DNA of 7,269 nucleotides from Acidaminococcaceae bacterium. Lineage in GTDB: Bacteria > Bacillota > Negativicutes > Acidaminococcales > Acidaminococcaceae. Both the position numbers and the translations under genes were made by a program. The notes beneath the pieces are model-generated. The model ran no database searches, had not been told where the DNA came from, and worked only from the letters and a program-made list of their open reading frames with translations. Every line of letters starts with the position of its first letter. Position 1 is the first letter of the stretch. The stretch spans positions 1-7,269 of the forward strand of contig DOSQ01000139.1 in the NCBI GenBank assembly GCA_003512125.1, written 5' to 3'. This document shows, piece after piece, positions 5,774-7,269 of the stretch.

Positions 5774-6244
5774 CTACAGTTTATTCCGTTCCTTGATCAC
5801 CCGCTGCATTTCCCGTTTTGCATCCCGGTCCGCCATGTCGCGGCGTTTGTCATAAATCTTCTTGCCGGTACAAAGCGCCAGTTCCATTTTCACGAACCCC
5901 CGCTTGAAATACAGCTTCAGGGGAATCAGGGAATAACCTTTTTCCTTCACTTTACCCAACAGCCTGTCGATCTCCCTGCGGTGCATCAGCAAACGCCGGG
6001 TACGCAACGGGTCGTGATTATTGTAATTACCGAAATCGTAGGGACTGATATGCATGTTCATCACCACCAGCTCCCCTTGTTTGGTGATCCGCACAAAACT
6101 GTCTTTTAAATTCACCTTGCCGGCCCGCAGCGACTTCACTTCCGTGCCGACCAGCTCCATACCGGCTTCCATGGCTTCCACAATGTTGTAATCGTGGCGG
6201 GCTTTCCGGTTTTCCGTAATGATTTTTATTTTTGTTTCCGTCAT
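5774..6244 (-). CDS. smpB: SsrA-binding protein SmpB
   Basis: A 156-residue cytosolic RNA-binding protein that delivers tmRNA (SsrA) to stalled ribosomes for trans-translation. Family blocks are clear: ITENRKARHDYNIVE (residues 9-23), GTEVKSLRAGKVNLKDSFVR (33-52), NMHISPYDFGN (63-73), RTRRLLMHRREI (81-92), GYSLIPLKLYFKRGFVKMEL (103-122), and the basic tail KKIYDKRRDMADRDAKREMQ (128-147), which enters the mRNA channel. Length is normal. ATG 6244-6242 has AGGAG at 6254-6250 five bases upstream. It lies 81 bases downstream of rnr with no terminator between, matching the widespread rnr-smpB arrangement. RNase R degrades the non-stop mRNA released by tmRNA-SmpB, so the pair is functionally linked. 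The tmRNA gene is not in this window. Confidence 0.97.
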   Translation of the reverse strand: MTETKIKIITENRKARHDYNIVEAMEAGMELVGTEVKSLRAGKVNLKDSFVRITKQGELVVMNMHISPYDFGNYNNHDPLRTRRLLMHRREIDRLLGKVKEKGYSLIPLKLYFKRGFVKMELALCTGKKIYDKRRDMADRDAKREMQRVIKERNKL

Positions 6245-6275
6245 GGTATCTCCTGAAAAGCAACGTCAATGTATA

Positions 6276-6329
6276 CTAAAATCCTGCTGTCGGGAAAAGA
6301 ATTCGCCAAAACCTCAATAATTCCTTCAT
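6276..6329 (-). CDS. Candidate 17-residue micro-ORF overlapping the rnr stop
   Basis: ATG 6329-6327 overlaps the rnr TGA as ATGA. The frame reads MKELLRFWRILFPTAGF and stops at TAG 6278-6276. GGAG sits six bases before the ATG, inside the last rnr codons. The peptide is short, basic and hydrophobic. The signals needed for coupled translation are present, but 17 codons can arise by chance and I recognise no family. Confidence 0.15.
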   Translation of the reverse strand: MKELLRFWRILFPTAGF

Positions 6330-7269
6330 CTGCGTCTCCGTTTTTTCTTATTATTACTGTTCGCATATTTGTTGCCGCCGATGCCGCCCTTGCCCCGTTT
6401 GGCATAGGGGCGCATCACCCCGTTGACCTGCTCGTGGCTTCCGTGACGCCGCTTGTTCTTTTTGCGTCCGCTGCCGGTAGCCTGGGCTTCGTCCTGGCGG
6501 ATCTCTTCCAATAATACGGCCACGCTGCTGTGTCCGGATTTGTATGTTTTCCCGGTTCCGTCTGCTTTTTGTCCCGCGCTGCCTCCGTATTTTTTCATTT
6601 TACTGCTTCCACGGCGGGCGTTTCCGCCCCGCTGGGTCCTGCCATTATCACCGGACCCGCTCAGCTGCGTCTTAATATAATCACGCATGGCGTCGTTTTC
6701 CCCGGCCATGATGAAATCGATGCTGCGGTCTTCCATGTTCACCTGCAGCACTTCAATCTTCACCGTATCGCCTAACCGGTAGGTGTTGCCGGTGTGGGTT
6801 CCCGTCAGGCAATACCGGTCTTCAATAAATTCATAGTAATCGTCCGTCAGGCTGGACATGTGGACAAGACCTTCCACCCCGTTGGGCAGTTCCACAAATA
6901 TGCCAAAGGATGTTACACCGGAGATGACGCCTTCAAACTCTTCCCCGATATGGTCCAGCATGTATTCGGCTTTCTTTAAATCCACCGTCTCCCGCTCCGC
7001 TTCCGCCGCGTTGCGCTCCTGCACAGACGAATGCTCCGCCATACTTTCCAGACGGTCTTCCGAAAGCGCAGCCAGGCTGTGGGTAACATCCGGATCCTTC
7101 AGCCAGGCGTGCAGAATGCGGTGCACCAGCAAATCGGGATACCGTCGGATGGGCGATGTAAAGTGGCAATAATATTCCGCTGCCAGACCGAAATGCCCGA
7201 TATTCTCTGTCTGGTACACTGCCTGCCGCATACAGCGCAGGGCCACCGTGTTCACCAGCCGCTCTTCCG
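6326..7269 (-). CDS. rnr: Ribonuclease R, C-terminal part (5' end outside window)
   Basis: The frame enters from the right edge and ends at TGA 6328-6326, giving 313 complete residues of a processive 3'-to-5' exoribonuclease of the RNB/RNase II family. The fragment starts in the end of the RNB catalytic domain, where NIGHFGLAAEYY and HFTSPIRRYPDLLVHR are diagnostic. An S1 RNA-binding domain follows, from about GEEFEGVISGVTSFGIFVEL (codons near 6944-6885) to SIDFIMAGE. The remaining roughly 120 residues form a low-complexity tail rich in Gly, Lys, Arg and Asn, ending KKKRRRR, with one non-basic patch SSVAVLLEEIRQDEAQA. In E. coli the Lys-rich RNase R tail is needed for recruitment to tmRNA-stalled ribosomes; the tail here may do likewise. 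The internal GTG at 7255 is not the start: the conserved frame continues upstream (EERL) and the catalytic Asp residues lie beyond the window edge. Confidence 0.96.
   Translation of the reverse strand, partial: EERLVNTVALRCMRQAVYQTENIGHFGLAAEYYCHFTSPIRRYPDLLVHRILHAWLKDPDVTHSLAALSEDRLESMAEHSSVQERNAAEAERETVDLKKAEYMLDHIGEEFEGVISGVTSFGIFVELPNGVEGLVHMSSLTDDYYEFIEDRYCLTGTHTGNTYRLGDTVKIEVLQVNMEDRSIDFIMAGENDAMRDYIKTQLSGSGDNGRTQRGGNARRGSSKMKKYGGSAGQKADGTGKTYKSGHSSVAVLLEEIRQDEAQATGSGRKKNKRRHGSHEQVNGVMRPYAKRGKGGIGGNKYANSNNKKKRRRR

Noticed and set aside
5669..5776. SmpB-YgjP fusion by read-through of the smpB TAG
   Set aside because: The shared open frame of 35 codons is well within chance, SmpB ends at its normal length, and no read-through signal is visible.
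6269..6514. Plus-strand ORF opposite the rnr tail
   Set aside because: It is antisense to the low-complexity basic tail of RNase R, has no clear ribosome site and shows no recognisable motif.
1..7269. CRISPR array, tRNA, rRNA, insertion sequence, prophage or toxin-antitoxin system
   Set aside because: No regularly spaced repeats, transposase motifs, cloverleaf-type sequence or toxin/antitoxin pair was found. Gene content is conserved housekeeping plus two exported unknowns.

Overview
The window reads as ordinary chromosomal housekeeping DNA from a bacterium of the Firmicutes (Bacillota). The gene families (a 487-residue nicotinate phosphoribosyltransferase, an Mrp/NBP35 ATPase with an N-terminal Cys cluster, a 52-residue rubredoxin, an rnr-smpB pair), the strong AGGAG-type ribosome sites and a moderately GC-rich composition fit an anaerobic Firmicute. 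A Negativicute such as an Acidaminococcaceae member is my best guess, but that is inference; no rRNA or other marker gene is present.

Layout. Plus strand, 1-1701: the last 24 codons of an unidentified gene, then a TSUP-family (TauE/SafE-like) membrane transporter, then an Mrp/NBP35-type Fe-S carrier ATPase. Intergenic gaps are 17-20 bases, so this is probably one operon. It ends at a long hairpin with A- and T-tracts on both sides (1704-1776), which also serves the convergent minus-strand cluster.

Minus strand, read from right to left: the 3' part of rnr (RNase R, running off the right edge), smpB, a YgjP-like zinc metallopeptidase-fold protein, a rubredoxin with its own extended -10 promoter, an exported protein with features I associate with DUF6935, a second exported protein of unknown function, and pncB. 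RNase R and SmpB belong to trans-translation and stalled-mRNA turnover. The rubredoxin promoter starts what looks like a new transcription unit (rubredoxin, DUF6935-like protein). A terminator-like hairpin sits between the two exported proteins, and pncB (NAD salvage) follows the second one after 41 bases.

There is no gene-free stretch longer than about 125 bases. I found no rRNA, tRNA, CRISPR array, insertion sequence, phage gene or attachment site. I see no convincing new multi-gene system. The points worth a second look are small: two micro-ORFs whose stop or start overlaps a neighbouring gene (ATGA at the end of rnr, TTGA at the start of the YgjP-like gene), a perfect 20-base palindrome inside a coding region, a hairpin abutting a ribosome binding site, and an unusually long RNase R tail.
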